This document shows positions 49,872 to 59,118 of a stretch of 64,000 nt of DNA, piece by piece. Below the pieces are notes generated by a model. It was not told the DNA's origin, searched no databases, and saw nothing but the letters and a program-made list of their open reading frames with translations. The position numbers and the translations under genes are program-made. Source of the DNA: Pelethousia sp034933245 (GTDB lineage Bacteria > Bacillota > Clostridia > Christensenellales > CAG-138); assembly GCA_034933245.1 (NCBI GenBank), contig JAYFNX010000009.1, forward strand, positions 1 to 64,000, given 5' to 3'. Positions within the stretch are counted from its first letter, which is position 1, and every line of letters begins with the position of its first letter.

Positions 49872-51401
49872 TTATGCTAGCTGCGCTGTTTTTGCTTCGT
49901 CGAACTTGTTTTCAAACCGGGTGGCGAGCTCCAAAATCTTGTTTTGGGTGGCCTCGGCAATGTCCAGCTCCCCGGTGATCCTCCCGTCGCACATCACCAG
50001 GATGCGGTCTGCGATACCCAGCACCTCCGGCATTTCCGAGGATGCGAACAGCACGCCGATGCCCCGCCTTTTCAGTTCGTTCATGAGATTGTAGATCTCC
50101 ACCTTGGCCGCCACGTCGATGCCGCGGGTTGGTTCATCAAAAATAACAACTTTGCTGTCCCGGGCCAGCCATTTGGCAACCACCACCTTCTGCTGGTTGC
50201 CGCCGGAAAGGCTGGCGGCTTCCACATCGGCGTTGGGCATGCGAATGGTTAGATCGGCCGTGGCCCGCTCTACCATCTGCGTCTCTTTCTTGCGGTTTAC
50301 CACACTCAGTTTGTCACAGAGAATATCCAGGTTGGGCAAGGCGATGTTTTCCCGCACGGAAAGGCGGGTGCAAAGGCCATCCTTCTTGCGGTCCTCAGGT
50401 GCCAAAACGATGCCCTTGCGAATAGCATCCATAGGCTTATGGATGGCGATGGGCTTTCCCTCCAATCGGACTTCTCCGCTCTCTTTCGGATCCACGCCAA
50501 AAAGCGCCCTGGTCATCTCGGTGCGCCCGGCCCCCATCAATCCTGCGATGCCCACGATCTCCCCTGCCCGCAGGGAGAAGCTTACATCCCGCACCATGCG
50601 GCCCGCATTGAGGCTTTTGACTTCCAGAAGCATATCGCCCAGCGGGCAATCTACCCGGGGAAATTTTTCCTTAATCTCCCGCCCCACCATGCTTTCGATA
50701 ATGCTTTCCATGGTAATATCTTGAAAATTTGCTTCCAGAATGAATTTACCATCCCGCATGATGGTTACACGATCCACAATATGATGGAGCTCATCCAGCC
50801 GGTGGGAAATATACACGATGCTGCACCCTTCATCCCGTAGCTGGCGGATGATGGCGAAGAGCTCCTCAATTTCCTTGCTGGTAAGGGCGCTGGTGGGTTC
50901 ATCCATAATGAGAATTCTGGCGTTTGTGGAAAGCGCCTTGGCGATTTCCACCATTTGCTGTTTGGAGACGGCTAAATCCCCAACCACCGTATCGGGGTCG
51001 ATCTTGATTTTGAGCTTATCCAAAATAGCTTTGGACGCTTGATACATCTCCCGGTTGGAAAGGACGGCGCCCTTGCGCTTTTCCCGGCCCAGGAAGATGT
51101 TCTCCGCCACCGTCAGATGGGGGCACATATTCAATTCCTGATGGATGATGGCAATGCCGTGCTCCCGGGCCGTCGTGGGCGTAAGATCCCCTTTTATTTC
51201 CCCGCCAAATAGGTGAATGCTGCCTTCGTCCCGGGTATACACGCCGGATAGAATTTTGACCAGCGTGGATTTGCCCGCGCCGTTTTCGCCCAAAAGGGCC
51301 ATAACCTCGCCCGGCCCCACATGGAAATCCACATCATCCAAGGCCTTCACGCCGGGAAAGCTTTTGGATATATGCCGCATCTCAACAATATATTGTGCCA
51401 T
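49872..51401 (-). CDS. Sugar ABC transporter ATPase, RbsA/MglA type
   Basis: 509 aa with two fused ABC domains. First: Walker A LLGENGAGKSTL, signature LAVSKQQMVEIAKAL, Walker B ARILIMDEPTSALTS. Second: GLMGAGRTEMTRALFG, signature LSGGNQQKVVVAKWL, Walker B VVIFDEPTRGID. As in RbsA, the second P-loop is atypical (GAGRTE). It is the first gene of the transporter operon, which starts behind the terminator that closes the regulatory operon. Confidence 0.94.
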   Translation of the reverse strand: MAQYIVEMRHISKSFPGVKALDDVDFHVGPGEVMALLGENGAGKSTLVKILSGVYTRDEGSIHLFGGEIKGDLTPTTAREHGIAIIHQELNMCPHLTVAENIFLGREKRKGAVLSNREMYQASKAILDKLKIKIDPDTVVGDLAVSKQQMVEIAKALSTNARILIMDEPTSALTSKEIEELFAIIRQLRDEGCSIVYISHRLDELHHIVDRVTIMRDGKFILEANFQDITMESIIESMVGREIKEKFPRVDCPLGDMLLEVKSLNAGRMVRDVSFSLRAGEIVGIAGLMGAGRTEMTRALFGVDPKESGEVRLEGKPIAIHKPMDAIRKGIVLAPEDRKKDGLCTRLSVRENIALPNLDILCDKLSVVNRKKETQMVERATADLTIRMPNADVEAASLSGGNQQKVVVAKWLARDSKVVIFDEPTRGIDVAAKVEIYNLMNELKRRGIGVLFASSEMPEVLGIADRILVMCDGRITGELDIAEATQNKILELATRFENKFDEAKTAQLA

Positions 51402-51424
51402 GCTTATCCCCTGTTTGTATGAAT

Positions 51425-51445
51425 TTAGAAAGTTTAGAAAGTTTA
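51425..51445. repeat. Short tandem direct repeat before the transporter operon
   Basis: AGAAAGTTT occurs twice in direct tandem within TTAGAAAGTTTAGAAAGTTT, about 25-45 bases upstream of the ATPase start on the minus strand. AraC-type regulators often bind such direct repeats; the upstream YesN-like regulator is a candidate. Confidence 0.4.
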
Positions 51446-51460
51446 AAAATCCGAAAGAAA

Positions 51461-51484
51461 AACAACAGAACTTGCTCTGTTGTT
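51461..51484 (-). terminator. Terminator of the regulatory operon
   Basis: AACAACAGA (51461-51469) and TCTGTTGTT (51476-51484), 6-base loop; the minus strand continues TTTCTTTC. Separates the degenerate ABC ATPase gene from the transporter genes. Confidence 0.75.
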
Positions 51485-51538
51485 ATCATAGCATTCGGCA
51501 CGTTGAAACCATAAGGGGCATTCTTTGGTTTTTTAGGG

Positions 51539-52915
51539 CTATTTTTTAGGACTTGCGAGGATTCGCTCCGCGATGGATGCCGCGCCCGAGATGCCGGAGG
51601 ATAGAACGATTACGGCGATGTTTCGATCCCGCAGCATATCCATCAGGCCCACCACATGCTGGCGCAAGGAAAGGTCAATGGCATCGAAGGGTTTCACGCA
51701 CAGCACCGCCGCAGGGTGCTGAAAGGATATGCGGCAATAGGCCAGCGTATAGAGCTCCTGAATGGAGAGCGTCCGGATATCTTGGGCAAAAATGCTCTCC
51801 CCGGTCATAGCATAATATTCCTTTATTACGCTTTTGCGGATGCGCCCGCAAAGCCAGATCCCCGGCATGCGTCGGTCTGCGGTAAAGCAAAGATTGTCCA
51901 GATAGGAAAGGTCGGGAAAGAGCATGTGCTGCACCGGCTTTTCACCGATAACCGCCACGCTGCGGTAGGGGATGCGGGGCACAGTGCTTCCCCGTATGGC
52001 CAAGGTGCCCGCTTTGGGTGCCATGATTCCCAAGGCCAGGGATACGATATCCTCCGCCGCGTCATCATCCGCCAGCAGGGCCGCGCACTCCCCCGGATAC
52101 ACGGAAAAAGACAGGTCGTGCAGACTCGCCGTATACACGTTGGAAAAGGCAAGAGCCGGCAGGTGTTCCCAATCCGGCTCCCTGGTGAGGGGCTTAGGCT
52201 GCCGGGAACGGCGCTGGGGGAAAGCGAGTTCGCCGCCATAAGGCTCCGCGAGCTTTTGGATTTTTCCGTTCTCCAGCACGGCAACCCGGTCGCACAGGTC
52301 CAGAAGTTCTTTTTCATGGCTGCATACATATAGGAACGAAACGCCGCGCTGGGTATAGCGCCGCATGAGGCGCTGGATGTTTGCCAGCTCCCTCTCGCTT
52401 AGGAAGCTGCTCATGTCCCGCATAATGATCAGGCGCTTGCCCGTGTTCACGGCCCGGAGCATCTCCACCACGCAGCGTTCATAGGCCGAAAGCTGGTCCA
52501 CATAGCAATCCCCCCGGATGGGCACGCCCAGCTCTTGGGCATAAAGCCGGAAGCTTTTGTGAAGCCGCCGGGAAGGAATTACATAGCTTTTAAAGCTGCC
52601 CCGCAGCACAAACACATTATCCGCCACCGTAAGGGAATCTACCAGCCGTGAGGATTTTTCAATGATAGCCGTGGGGTTTTCATCCATCCCGCTGTGCTTA
52701 TAATCGTTCACGGGCCGCTCAAAAAAATAGACGCGGCCGAAATGCAGGGGCGTATTGACCATCATAAGGCTGATGAGGGTTTCGAGCCCTACGTCGTTGA
52801 TACAAAGAAGGCCCATGATCTCCCCGCTGAAAATATGGAGGTTCACATTGTTGAGCAGCGTGGCCCCATCCTCCAGGCAGCTCACCCGCTCCATGCGCAA
52901 AAGCTCTTCTCTCAT
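51539..52915 (-). CDS. Degenerate double ABC ATPase, likely inactive
   Basis: 458 aa with the two-domain layout of RbsA/MglA but without working nucleotide sites. In half one, the Walker A position (residues 36-47) reads LLCINDVGLETL, the signature region is QLSAYERCVVEML (141-153) and Walker B is RLIIMRDMSS (161-170), lacking the catalytic Glu. In half two, LADDDAAEDI (281-290) replaces Walker A and VLCVKPFDAID stands where Walker B would be. The start overlaps the histidine kinase stop by 4 bases; with the kinase and regulator it forms one operon. A regulatory rather than transport role is inferred. Confidence 0.85.
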   Translation of the reverse strand: MREELLRMERVSCLEDGATLLNNVNLHIFSGEIMGLLCINDVGLETLISLMMVNTPLHFGRVYFFERPVNDYKHSGMDENPTAIIEKSSRLVDSLTVADNVFVLRGSFKSYVIPSRRLHKSFRLYAQELGVPIRGDCYVDQLSAYERCVVEMLRAVNTGKRLIIMRDMSSFLSERELANIQRLMRRYTQRGVSFLYVCSHEKELLDLCDRVAVLENGKIQKLAEPYGGELAFPQRRSRQPKPLTREPDWEHLPALAFSNVYTASLHDLSFSVYPGECAALLADDDAAEDIVSLALGIMAPKAGTLAIRGSTVPRIPYRSVAVIGEKPVQHMLFPDLSYLDNLCFTADRRMPGIWLCGRIRKSVIKEYYAMTGESIFAQDIRTLSIQELYTLAYCRISFQHPAAVLCVKPFDAIDLSLRQHVVGLMDMLRDRNIAVIVLSSGISGAASIAERILASPKK

Positions 52916-53964
52916 ACCATGCTTCGCCTAGCCGTGCCTTCCGCCACGCGCCGCGCCTCCTGATCATCCAAGGTTCTGGGGAGCGTGACACGCACATCCG
53001 TGCCTTCCCCCTCTACACTGTAGATATAGATGCCGTATTCCTCCCCAAAGAGCAGCTTAATCCGGTTGTTCACGTTGATGAGGGCGATGCCGCCATAGCT
53101 CCTTTGCCATTGGGCCGTCTCAAAATATGCCGCGTTCAGATGGGCATTCAGGGCGTCCAGCTTGGCCTCTTGCATACCTACGCCGTTGTCCGATACGGTG
53201 ATGAGCAGGCGCGTGTTGGTGAGCTCCAGGCGGATGCGCAAAAGCCCGTCGGAAAGCCGCTGCTCCAGGCCGTGTACAATGGCGTTCTCGGCAATGGGCT
53301 GCAGGGTAAGCTTGAGGAGGCGGCAGCGCAGCAGTTCCTGCTTATCCGCCTCGTCATATTCGATGCGCATTTCCAGCCTCTCCCCAAAGCGGTATTGCTG
53401 GATGTGGAAATAGTTCTCCACGTTATGGAGTTCTTCCTCCAAAGAGACAAGATTTTCCAGGTTGCTTATGGTATAGCGGAAGAAGGTAGAAAGAGCCTCC
53501 GTCATCTCCGCGATATCCTTTGCCCCGGCAATGAGCGCATCGCTGCGGATGCCTTCCAGGGTGTTGTAAAGAAAATGGGGGTTGATCTGGTTCTGCAGGG
53601 CCAAATATTGGGCTTGCCGCTTGCTGGCGCTGATGAATTCCTTTGTGGCGAAGATGTTCCGGATTCTGCCGATGGCCGCCTCTGTGCCCGGGCTGAAGGG
53701 ATAGCGCATGTCCAGCGTATCCTCCACGGTATACCCGGCGGCGAAAAGGGTGAGCAGTTTTTCGGTCTCCCGGTATGGTTTATAAACATAGGCGTAGACG
53801 GCAACGCTCTCCATCGCCAGCACTCCCAAGGGCAACAGTACGGCCAGATAGCTCGTTTGCACCCAATAAAAAGCCACCATGGCCGCCATGGCCAAAAGCG
53901 CCGAAAAAAGGACGGCCAGCAGAAGGATCCGGGCGCTTATATAGCGTTTTATCTTGAACCGCAT
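52912..53964 (-). CDS. Sensor histidine kinase, YesM/LytS type
   Basis: 350 aa. Two N-terminal membrane helices with a very short extracytoplasmic loop (about residues 12-55), then a linker and the His_kinase domain with the phospho-acceptor in QNQINPHFLYNTLEGIRSDA, and a HATPase with NAIVHGLEQ-type N box (AENAIVHG) and SDNGVGMQEAK, later YGGIALINVNNRIKLLFGEE. The small sensor part suggests that the signal may come through another protein. Four bases after the regulator stop. Confidence 0.9.
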   Translation of the reverse strand: MRFKIKRYISARILLLAVLFSALLAMAAMVAFYWVQTSYLAVLLPLGVLAMESVAVYAYVYKPYRETEKLLTLFAAGYTVEDTLDMRYPFSPGTEAAIGRIRNIFATKEFISASKRQAQYLALQNQINPHFLYNTLEGIRSDALIAGAKDIAEMTEALSTFFRYTISNLENLVSLEEELHNVENYFHIQQYRFGERLEMRIEYDEADKQELLRCRLLKLTLQPIAENAIVHGLEQRLSDGLLRIRLELTNTRLLITVSDNGVGMQEAKLDALNAHLNAAYFETAQWQRSYGGIALINVNNRIKLLFGEEYGIYIYSVEGEGTDVRVTLPRTLDDQEARRVAEGTARRSMV

Positions 53965-53968
53965 GGCA

Positions 53969-55582
53969 TTAAGAATACAGCTTGCGGAATTCAGTGGGTG
54001 TCACGCTGGCAAGCTTTTTGAAGGTACGGTTAAAATGCTTCAGGTCCACATAGCCCACACGGGTGCAGATGTCCGCCACGGATAAGTCCGTTCCCCGCAA
54101 AAGCTCCTTGGCTTTTGCAATGCGCACGCCGGAAAGATATTCCAGAAAGGTTTCGCCGCATTCTTTCTTAAACAGCACGCTAAAATAGCTGGGGTTAAAC
54201 CCGGCGACCCCCGCAATTTCCTCCAGGGTAACCGGTTCCCGGTAATGTTCCAGAATATAGCGCCGCGCATTGCCGATGGGCCGCGTTACGGCTTCGCGCA
54301 GGGCGCTGCGCTGCATGGCCAAATGGCCCGCTATTTTACCCGAAAGCAAAGCGAATACGCCCGCCGCATCGTGAACCAGCTCCAGTTGTTCTTCAAAATC
54401 CCCATAGGCCGTCTCTATGGCGTCCGCGGGGCCGTAAAGCGTGCGCATCATGGCTAAAAATAGCGAAAATGCGCCTTCCGCCGCCTGCAGCAGGGCCGTC
54501 CCGCTTAACGCGGGCGTCGTCATAACGCGCTCCCTAAATTCATGCAAAAGGGGCAGAACCGCATCTTCATCCAGGCGTTCCACAATGGAGCTAAGCTGCA
54601 TTTTAAAATCCCCTTGCAAAACATCCCGATCCGGGGCACCGGTCGAATACCCTTCCAGCACATGCAAGCCGGCGGTATCCACCAGCCTTTGGTTAACCGC
54701 CTGCAGCGCATCCTCCAAAGAGCACGGCAGGGCATCCAGGCTTTTCTTTACCGTGCCCAGGCCCAACGTAATTTCCGTCTGCCGGAATACATCCTTCTGC
54801 GCGTTCATTTCGTTGGAAAAGGCTAGGACTTGCCGCCGCAGGCCGCCCTCCTGCTTTGCTTCATAATTGGCAAATCCAAGAATGCGGGTGCGTTGGTAAA
54901 AGCAAGCCTGCTCCATACACAATGGGTGGAGGTACCGGTGCAGCAATTCCGCCAGCTTATCCCGCAAAACCGTGCAGGCAGCCTCCGTATACTCCTTTTC
55001 GCACGGAAAATCCAGCTTCACCACATAGGCGCGGAAAAGGCCTGGGCCGAATTGGTAATGATAGCGGCCGTTTGCCTCTTTATAGGAAAGCGAGGCCTGC
55101 CGTGTGGGATTGAGCAGCCAATCCCCAAAAAACATGGCGCGAAGCTGATCGCTATCCTGGTCAATCCTGGATAGCAGGGTGCGCTCCCGGGCTACTTCCT
55201 GGGTACGCAGCAAATACCGCCATCGGATTTTTTCCAGGGTGCCTTCCAGCTCCTCCTTGTTCACAGGCTTAAGCAGATAGGCGTTTGCGCCGTACTTAAT
55301 GGCTTCCTGGGCATATTCAAAATCCCGGTAGCCGCTGATAATCACGATTTCGGCATTGGGACAAAAATCCCGGATTTTTCCAATAAGGGTCAGCCCATCC
55401 AGCCCGGGCATGCGGATATCCGTAACCACCAGATCCGGCTGTTCCCGCTCTACGCAAGCATAGGCCTGCAGGCCATCGTGGGCCGTGGCCACGATTTGCA
55501 TGCCAAAGGCGGACCAGTCCACAATATTGCAAATCAGGTTACAAACCCTGACTTCGTCATCGGCAACCAAAACCTTGATCAT
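53969..55582 (-). CDS. AraC-family response regulator, YesN type
   Basis: 537 aa. Receiver domain (residues 1-120) with VADDEVRVCN acidic pair, phospho-Asp in LVVTDIRMPGLDG and Lys in YLLKPVNKEEL. A long central region (about 130-430) follows, then two AraC helix-turn-helix motifs (VTLEEIAGVAGFNPSYFSVL and LSVADICTRVGYVDLKHFNR). The ATG at 55582 gives the exact receiver start MIKVLVADDE; the frame extends 55 codons upstream. Likely target: the sugar transporter promoter. Confidence 0.93.
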   Translation of the reverse strand: MIKVLVADDEVRVCNLICNIVDWSAFGMQIVATAHDGLQAYACVEREQPDLVVTDIRMPGLDGLTLIGKIRDFCPNAEIVIISGYRDFEYAQEAIKYGANAYLLKPVNKEELEGTLEKIRWRYLLRTQEVARERTLLSRIDQDSDQLRAMFFGDWLLNPTRQASLSYKEANGRYHYQFGPGLFRAYVVKLDFPCEKEYTEAACTVLRDKLAELLHRYLHPLCMEQACFYQRTRILGFANYEAKQEGGLRRQVLAFSNEMNAQKDVFRQTEITLGLGTVKKSLDALPCSLEDALQAVNQRLVDTAGLHVLEGYSTGAPDRDVLQGDFKMQLSSIVERLDEDAVLPLLHEFRERVMTTPALSGTALLQAAEGAFSLFLAMMRTLYGPADAIETAYGDFEEQLELVHDAAGVFALLSGKIAGHLAMQRSALREAVTRPIGNARRYILEHYREPVTLEEIAGVAGFNPSYFSVLFKKECGETFLEYLSGVRIAKAKELLRGTDLSVADICTRVGYVDLKHFNRTFKKLASVTPTEFRKLYS

Positions 55583-55889
55583 TCCCATGCCTCGCTTTAT
55601 CCTTTTCGTCGTATGAGAACCTTGATGAGAGTTATCGAATCGTACCGTATAAATACGGGCGGCGCGGATACGGCCAAGCCCTGCTGGTATCATGTATATA
55701 GTAGCATATGGCGGCACATCCGGCAAACCAAACAAGAGAGCAGCCACCGGCCCTCCCGCCTATATGTGCGGGCAAATGGTATAAGCGATCCGTTCCTGCC
55801 ACTCTACGCAACGTTGCTTGCAGAATGGAAACGCGGGGTTTATTTTAAGGATAGCATGGCGTTTCCCCGCCTGGAAAGGATAAGGAGCG
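55583..55889. other. Intergenic region between divergent units
   Basis: About 307 bases. It contains the minus-strand promoter of the regulator operon, a 14-base palindrome CCGTATAAATACGG (55645-55658) in its leader that may be a binding site, and a weak plus-strand TTGCAG (55818-55823)/TATTTT (55841-55846) pair before the GIY-YIG gene. Confidence 0.45.
55698..55726 (-). promoter_or_regulatory. Promoter of the response regulator operon
   Basis: TTGCCG (55721-55726), 17 bases, TACTAT (55698-55703) on the minus strand. Confidence 0.4.
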
Positions 55890-56231
55890 ATGGAAAATAA
55901 GAAAGAACTGAAGGATTTCTATAAAAGCAGGGTCATCGTTGGTGGCGTCTACCGTATTACGTGCAGCGGGAGCGGCCGTACATGGCTAAAATCCACAAAG
56001 GATCTGCAAGGGCAGGCAAACAAGTTTCGTTTTGCCATACAAAATCATACATGCCCGGAGCCCGGTATGCGGGCAGACTGGCTACAGCACGGCGCGGCGT
56101 CTTTTTCTTTTGCGATCCTGGAGGAGTTGGAAAAAGGGAATACCCAAACGGATGCGGAATTTTCCGAAGATATCCGCACTTTGTTTAAAATGTGGCTGGA
56201 AAAATCAGAAAACGGGAGCTTGGGACAATGA
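55890..56231 (+). CDS. Small GIY-YIG-like protein
   Basis: 113 aa. KKELKDFYKSRVIVGGVYRI, GRTWLKSTKDLQGQANKFRF and DWLQHGAASFSFAILEELEK match the small GIY-YIG family proteins that are frequent in Bacillota. The catalytic GIY and YIG tyrosines are changed here (GVYR and TWLKS), so nuclease activity is doubtful. Overlaps the next gene by 4 bases. Confidence 0.75.
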   Translation: MENKKELKDFYKSRVIVGGVYRITCSGSGRTWLKSTKDLQGQANKFRFAIQNHTCPEPGMRADWLQHGAASFSFAILEELEKGNTQTDAEFSEDIRTLFKMWLEKSENGSLGQ

Positions 56232-56530
56232 AAGCGCAGCGAAACAACATCCAGCCGTTTTTGAATAGGGAGGGAAGAATCCTTCAATTGCCCCGCAGAC
56301 GGGGATGCCGGTATGCGGTACTCGGCTATTTGGCCGAAAAATTCGAGCCGGGTCAAAGCTTTACCGAGGGACAGGTCAATGCGATCTGCAACCAATGGCA
56401 TACCTTCGGGGATTATTTTGTTTTACGCCGGGAACTTGTGGATAGCGGCTTTTTGCAGCGGGAACCTGACGGCTCCCGTTATTGGAGGGCGGCCGCGGTG
56501 CCTGGCGCCTCGGTTGAAACCGATCCATGA
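56228..56530 (+). CDS. DUF2087 protein
   Basis: 100 aa. The DUF2087 pattern is complete: NREGRILQLPRRRGCRYAVL, YLAEKFEPGQSFTEGQVNAI, TFGDYFVLRRELVDSGFLQR and DGSRYWR. It looks like a small winged-helix fold; these proteins are often fused to or next to regulators or GIY-YIG-like genes. ATG overlaps the upstream stop, so the pair is coupled. Confidence 0.85.
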   Translation: MKAQRNNIQPFLNREGRILQLPRRRGCRYAVLGYLAEKFEPGQSFTEGQVNAICNQWHTFGDYFVLRRELVDSGFLQREPDGSRYWRAAAVPGASVETDP

Positions 56531-56603
56531 AGAGCCGGCCAATCGTCCCTTTGTTTTTTTCAATCCAAACGAAGCAGCCATGGTAAACCCGTGTCCCATC
56601 AAC

Positions 56604-56633
56604 GCAAAAGAGTGGCGCAAGCCACTCTTTTGC
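56604..56633. terminator. Bidirectional terminator between convergent genes
   Basis: GCAAAAGAGTGGC (56604-56616) and GCCACTCTTTTGC (56621-56633) with a GCAA loop; A and T tails serve both the DUF2087 gene and leuS. Confidence 0.9.
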
Positions 56634-56680
56634 TATGTTGTCATGGTTCGTCGTCGCAGCATGGCATGGCGTTTTTTTGC

Positions 56681-59092
56681 CTAGCCCACTACAATGTTGA
56701 TGATGTTCTTCACCACGATTACCTTGCGCACGGTTTTGCCTTCCGTAAACGCCTGCACTTCAGGCAGGGCCATGGCCTTTTCCTGCGCTTCCTGCTGCGG
56801 TATATCCACGGGAAGGTCGATGCGGGCGCGCACCTTACCGTTTACCTGCACGCCGTATTCGATGGTTTTCTGGGCCAGGGCATTTTCATCCCAAGCGGCC
56901 CAAGGTGTGGCGTAAACGGGCGTTTCATAGCCCAGCAGCTCGTTCATCTCCTCACAAATGTGGGGGGCTACGGGAGAAAGCAGGATGAGCAGGGTGTGAA
57001 GTTCTTCCTTCGTCACGTCGCCTTTTGCGTAGAACTCGTTAACCAGGCTCATCATGGCGGCGATGGCGGTGTTATATTTCATCCGCTCATAATCTTCGCT
57101 TACCTTCTTGATGGTGCCATGGACGGCTGCGCAAAGATCGGACCGAATGCCATCCTCTTCGGAAAGCATATCCTGCAACCGCCATACCCGTTCCAGGAAG
57201 CGGCGGCAGCCCCGGGCGCCGGTGGTGCTCCAAGGGATGGGTTGGTCGAATGCGCCCATGAACATTTCATAAAGGCGGAAGGAATCCGCGCCCATTTCCT
57301 TTACAATATCGTCCGGATTGATTACATTTCCCCGGGATTTGCTCATTTTATCGCCGTTTTCACCCAGGATCATGCCATGGCTTGTGCGCTTGCGGTAAGG
57401 CTCCGGCGTAGGCACCAAGCCGAGATCATAGAGGAATTTATGCCAGAACCGGGAGTAGAGCACATGCAGCGTGGTGTGCTCCATGCCGCCGTTATACCAA
57501 TCCACGGGCGTCCAGTAGTTCAGGGCCTCGGGGCTGGCTAGAGCCTGGTGGTTGTGGGGGTCCGTATAGCGCAGGAAATACCAGCTGGAACCGGCCCAGT
57601 TGGGCATCGTGTCCGTTTCCCGTTCCGCCGCGCCGCCACACTTGGGGCAGGTGGTATGAATCCAATCCGTTGCCCGGGCCAGCGCGCTGGAGCCATCGTC
57701 GCTGGGCTCGTAGTTCTGGATTTCCGGAAGGGTTAGGGGCAGCTGGTCATAGGGCAGAGGAACCCATCCACACTTCTCACAATGAACCAAGGGGATCGGC
57801 TCGCCCCAATACCGTTGGCGGGAAAACACCCAGTCCCGAAGCTTATAGTTCACCTTCCGGTGGCCGATGCCCTCCTTTTCCAGGTAGTTCTTCATGGCCT
57901 CTATCGCCTCTTCCACCTGCATGCCCGTGAGGAAGCCGGAGTTGACCATTTCGCCCGTAGCGCATTCGACATAGGCTTCTTTGGTCACATCGCCCCCCGC
58001 CACCACCTCAATGATGGGTAAGCCGAAGGTTTTCGCGAATTCCCAGTCCCGGGTATCATGGCCGGGCACGGCCATGATGGCGCCGGTACCGTAGCTCATA
58101 AGCACATAATCCGACACCCAGATGGGGATCTCCTTCCCGTTCACCGGGTTCACCGCCATTATGCCCGCGAGGGGAACGCCCGTCTTATCCTTGGCCAACT
58201 CGCTGCGCTCAAAATCGCTCTTGCGGGCAGCCGCCTGCCGGTAGGCGCGCACAGCTTCCATGTTTTGAATGCGGTCGGCCCATTTCTCAATGTAAGGATG
58301 CTCCGGGGACATAACCATATAAGTCACGCCAAAAAGGGTATCCGCCCGGGTCGTGAAAACGGTGAGGATGTCCTCGCTTCCCGCCACGCGGAAATCCACC
58401 TCCGCGCCCTCGCTGCGGCCAATCCAGTTTCGCTGCTGGATTTTTACCCGATCGATATAATCCACCGTATCCAGATCATCGATGAGGCGCTGGGCATAAG
58501 CGGTTATTTTCAGCATCCACTGGCTGCGCACCTTCTGGATGACAGGGCCGCCGCAGCGCTCGCAAACGCCCTCCACCACTTCCTCATTGGCAAGGCCCAC
58601 CTTGCAGCTTGTGCAGAAATTGATGGGGATTTCGGCTTTATAGGCCAAGCCGTGCTCATAAAGCTTAAGAAAAATCCACTGGGTCCATTTATAATATTCC
58701 GGGTCGGTCGTATTCACTTCCCGGGACCAATCGAAGCTGAAGCCCAGCCGCTTAAGTTGCTTGCGGAAAAGGGCGATATTCTTTGCCGTGACCTTGGCCG
58801 GATGTTCCCCCGTCTTAATGGCGTAATTCTCCGTGGGCAGGCCGAAGGCATCGTACCCGATAGGATAGAGCACGTTGTACCCCTCCATCCGGCGTTTACG
58901 GGCAATGATGTCCATGGCAGTATTGGAGCGCGGATGGCCCACATGCAGCCCCGCGCCGCTGGGATACGGGAACTCGATGAGGGGATAGAACTTGGGCATG
59001 GTATAATCGTCCTTGGCCTCAAAACAATGGGCTTCCTCCCACTTCTTCTGCCACTTGAGCTCCACCTGGTCGTGGTCGTAACGGTTTGACAT
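56681..59092 (-). CDS. leuS: Leucyl-tRNA synthetase
   Basis: 803 aa class I synthetase. The HIGH motif is GLHVGHPRSNTAMDI, the KMSKS motif is GDKMSKSRGNVINP, the editing domain has the YGTGAIMAVPGHDTRDWEFA block, and zinc-like Cys pairs lie near CTSCKVGLANEEVVEGVCER and CPKCGG. The ATG at 59092 gives the standard start MSNRYDHDQVELKWQKKWEE; the frame continues 26 codons into the T-box. Ends in TAG. Confidence 0.97.
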   Translation of the reverse strand: MSNRYDHDQVELKWQKKWEEAHCFEAKDDYTMPKFYPLIEFPYPSGAGLHVGHPRSNTAMDIIARKRRMEGYNVLYPIGYDAFGLPTENYAIKTGEHPAKVTAKNIALFRKQLKRLGFSFDWSREVNTTDPEYYKWTQWIFLKLYEHGLAYKAEIPINFCTSCKVGLANEEVVEGVCERCGGPVIQKVRSQWMLKITAYAQRLIDDLDTVDYIDRVKIQQRNWIGRSEGAEVDFRVAGSEDILTVFTTRADTLFGVTYMVMSPEHPYIEKWADRIQNMEAVRAYRQAAARKSDFERSELAKDKTGVPLAGIMAVNPVNGKEIPIWVSDYVLMSYGTGAIMAVPGHDTRDWEFAKTFGLPIIEVVAGGDVTKEAYVECATGEMVNSGFLTGMQVEEAIEAMKNYLEKEGIGHRKVNYKLRDWVFSRQRYWGEPIPLVHCEKCGWVPLPYDQLPLTLPEIQNYEPSDDGSSALARATDWIHTTCPKCGGAAERETDTMPNWAGSSWYFLRYTDPHNHQALASPEALNYWTPVDWYNGGMEHTTLHVLYSRFWHKFLYDLGLVPTPEPYRKRTSHGMILGENGDKMSKSRGNVINPDDIVKEMGADSFRLYEMFMGAFDQPIPWSTTGARGCRRFLERVWRLQDMLSEEDGIRSDLCAAVHGTIKKVSEDYERMKYNTAIAAMMSLVNEFYAKGDVTKEELHTLLILLSPVAPHICEEMNELLGYETPVYATPWAAWDENALAQKTIEYGVQVNGKVRARIDLPVDIPQQEAQEKAMALPEVQAFTEGKTVRKVIVVKNIINIVVG

Positions 59093-59118
59093 AAGCTTCC
59101 TCCATGATGCGTATTCAC

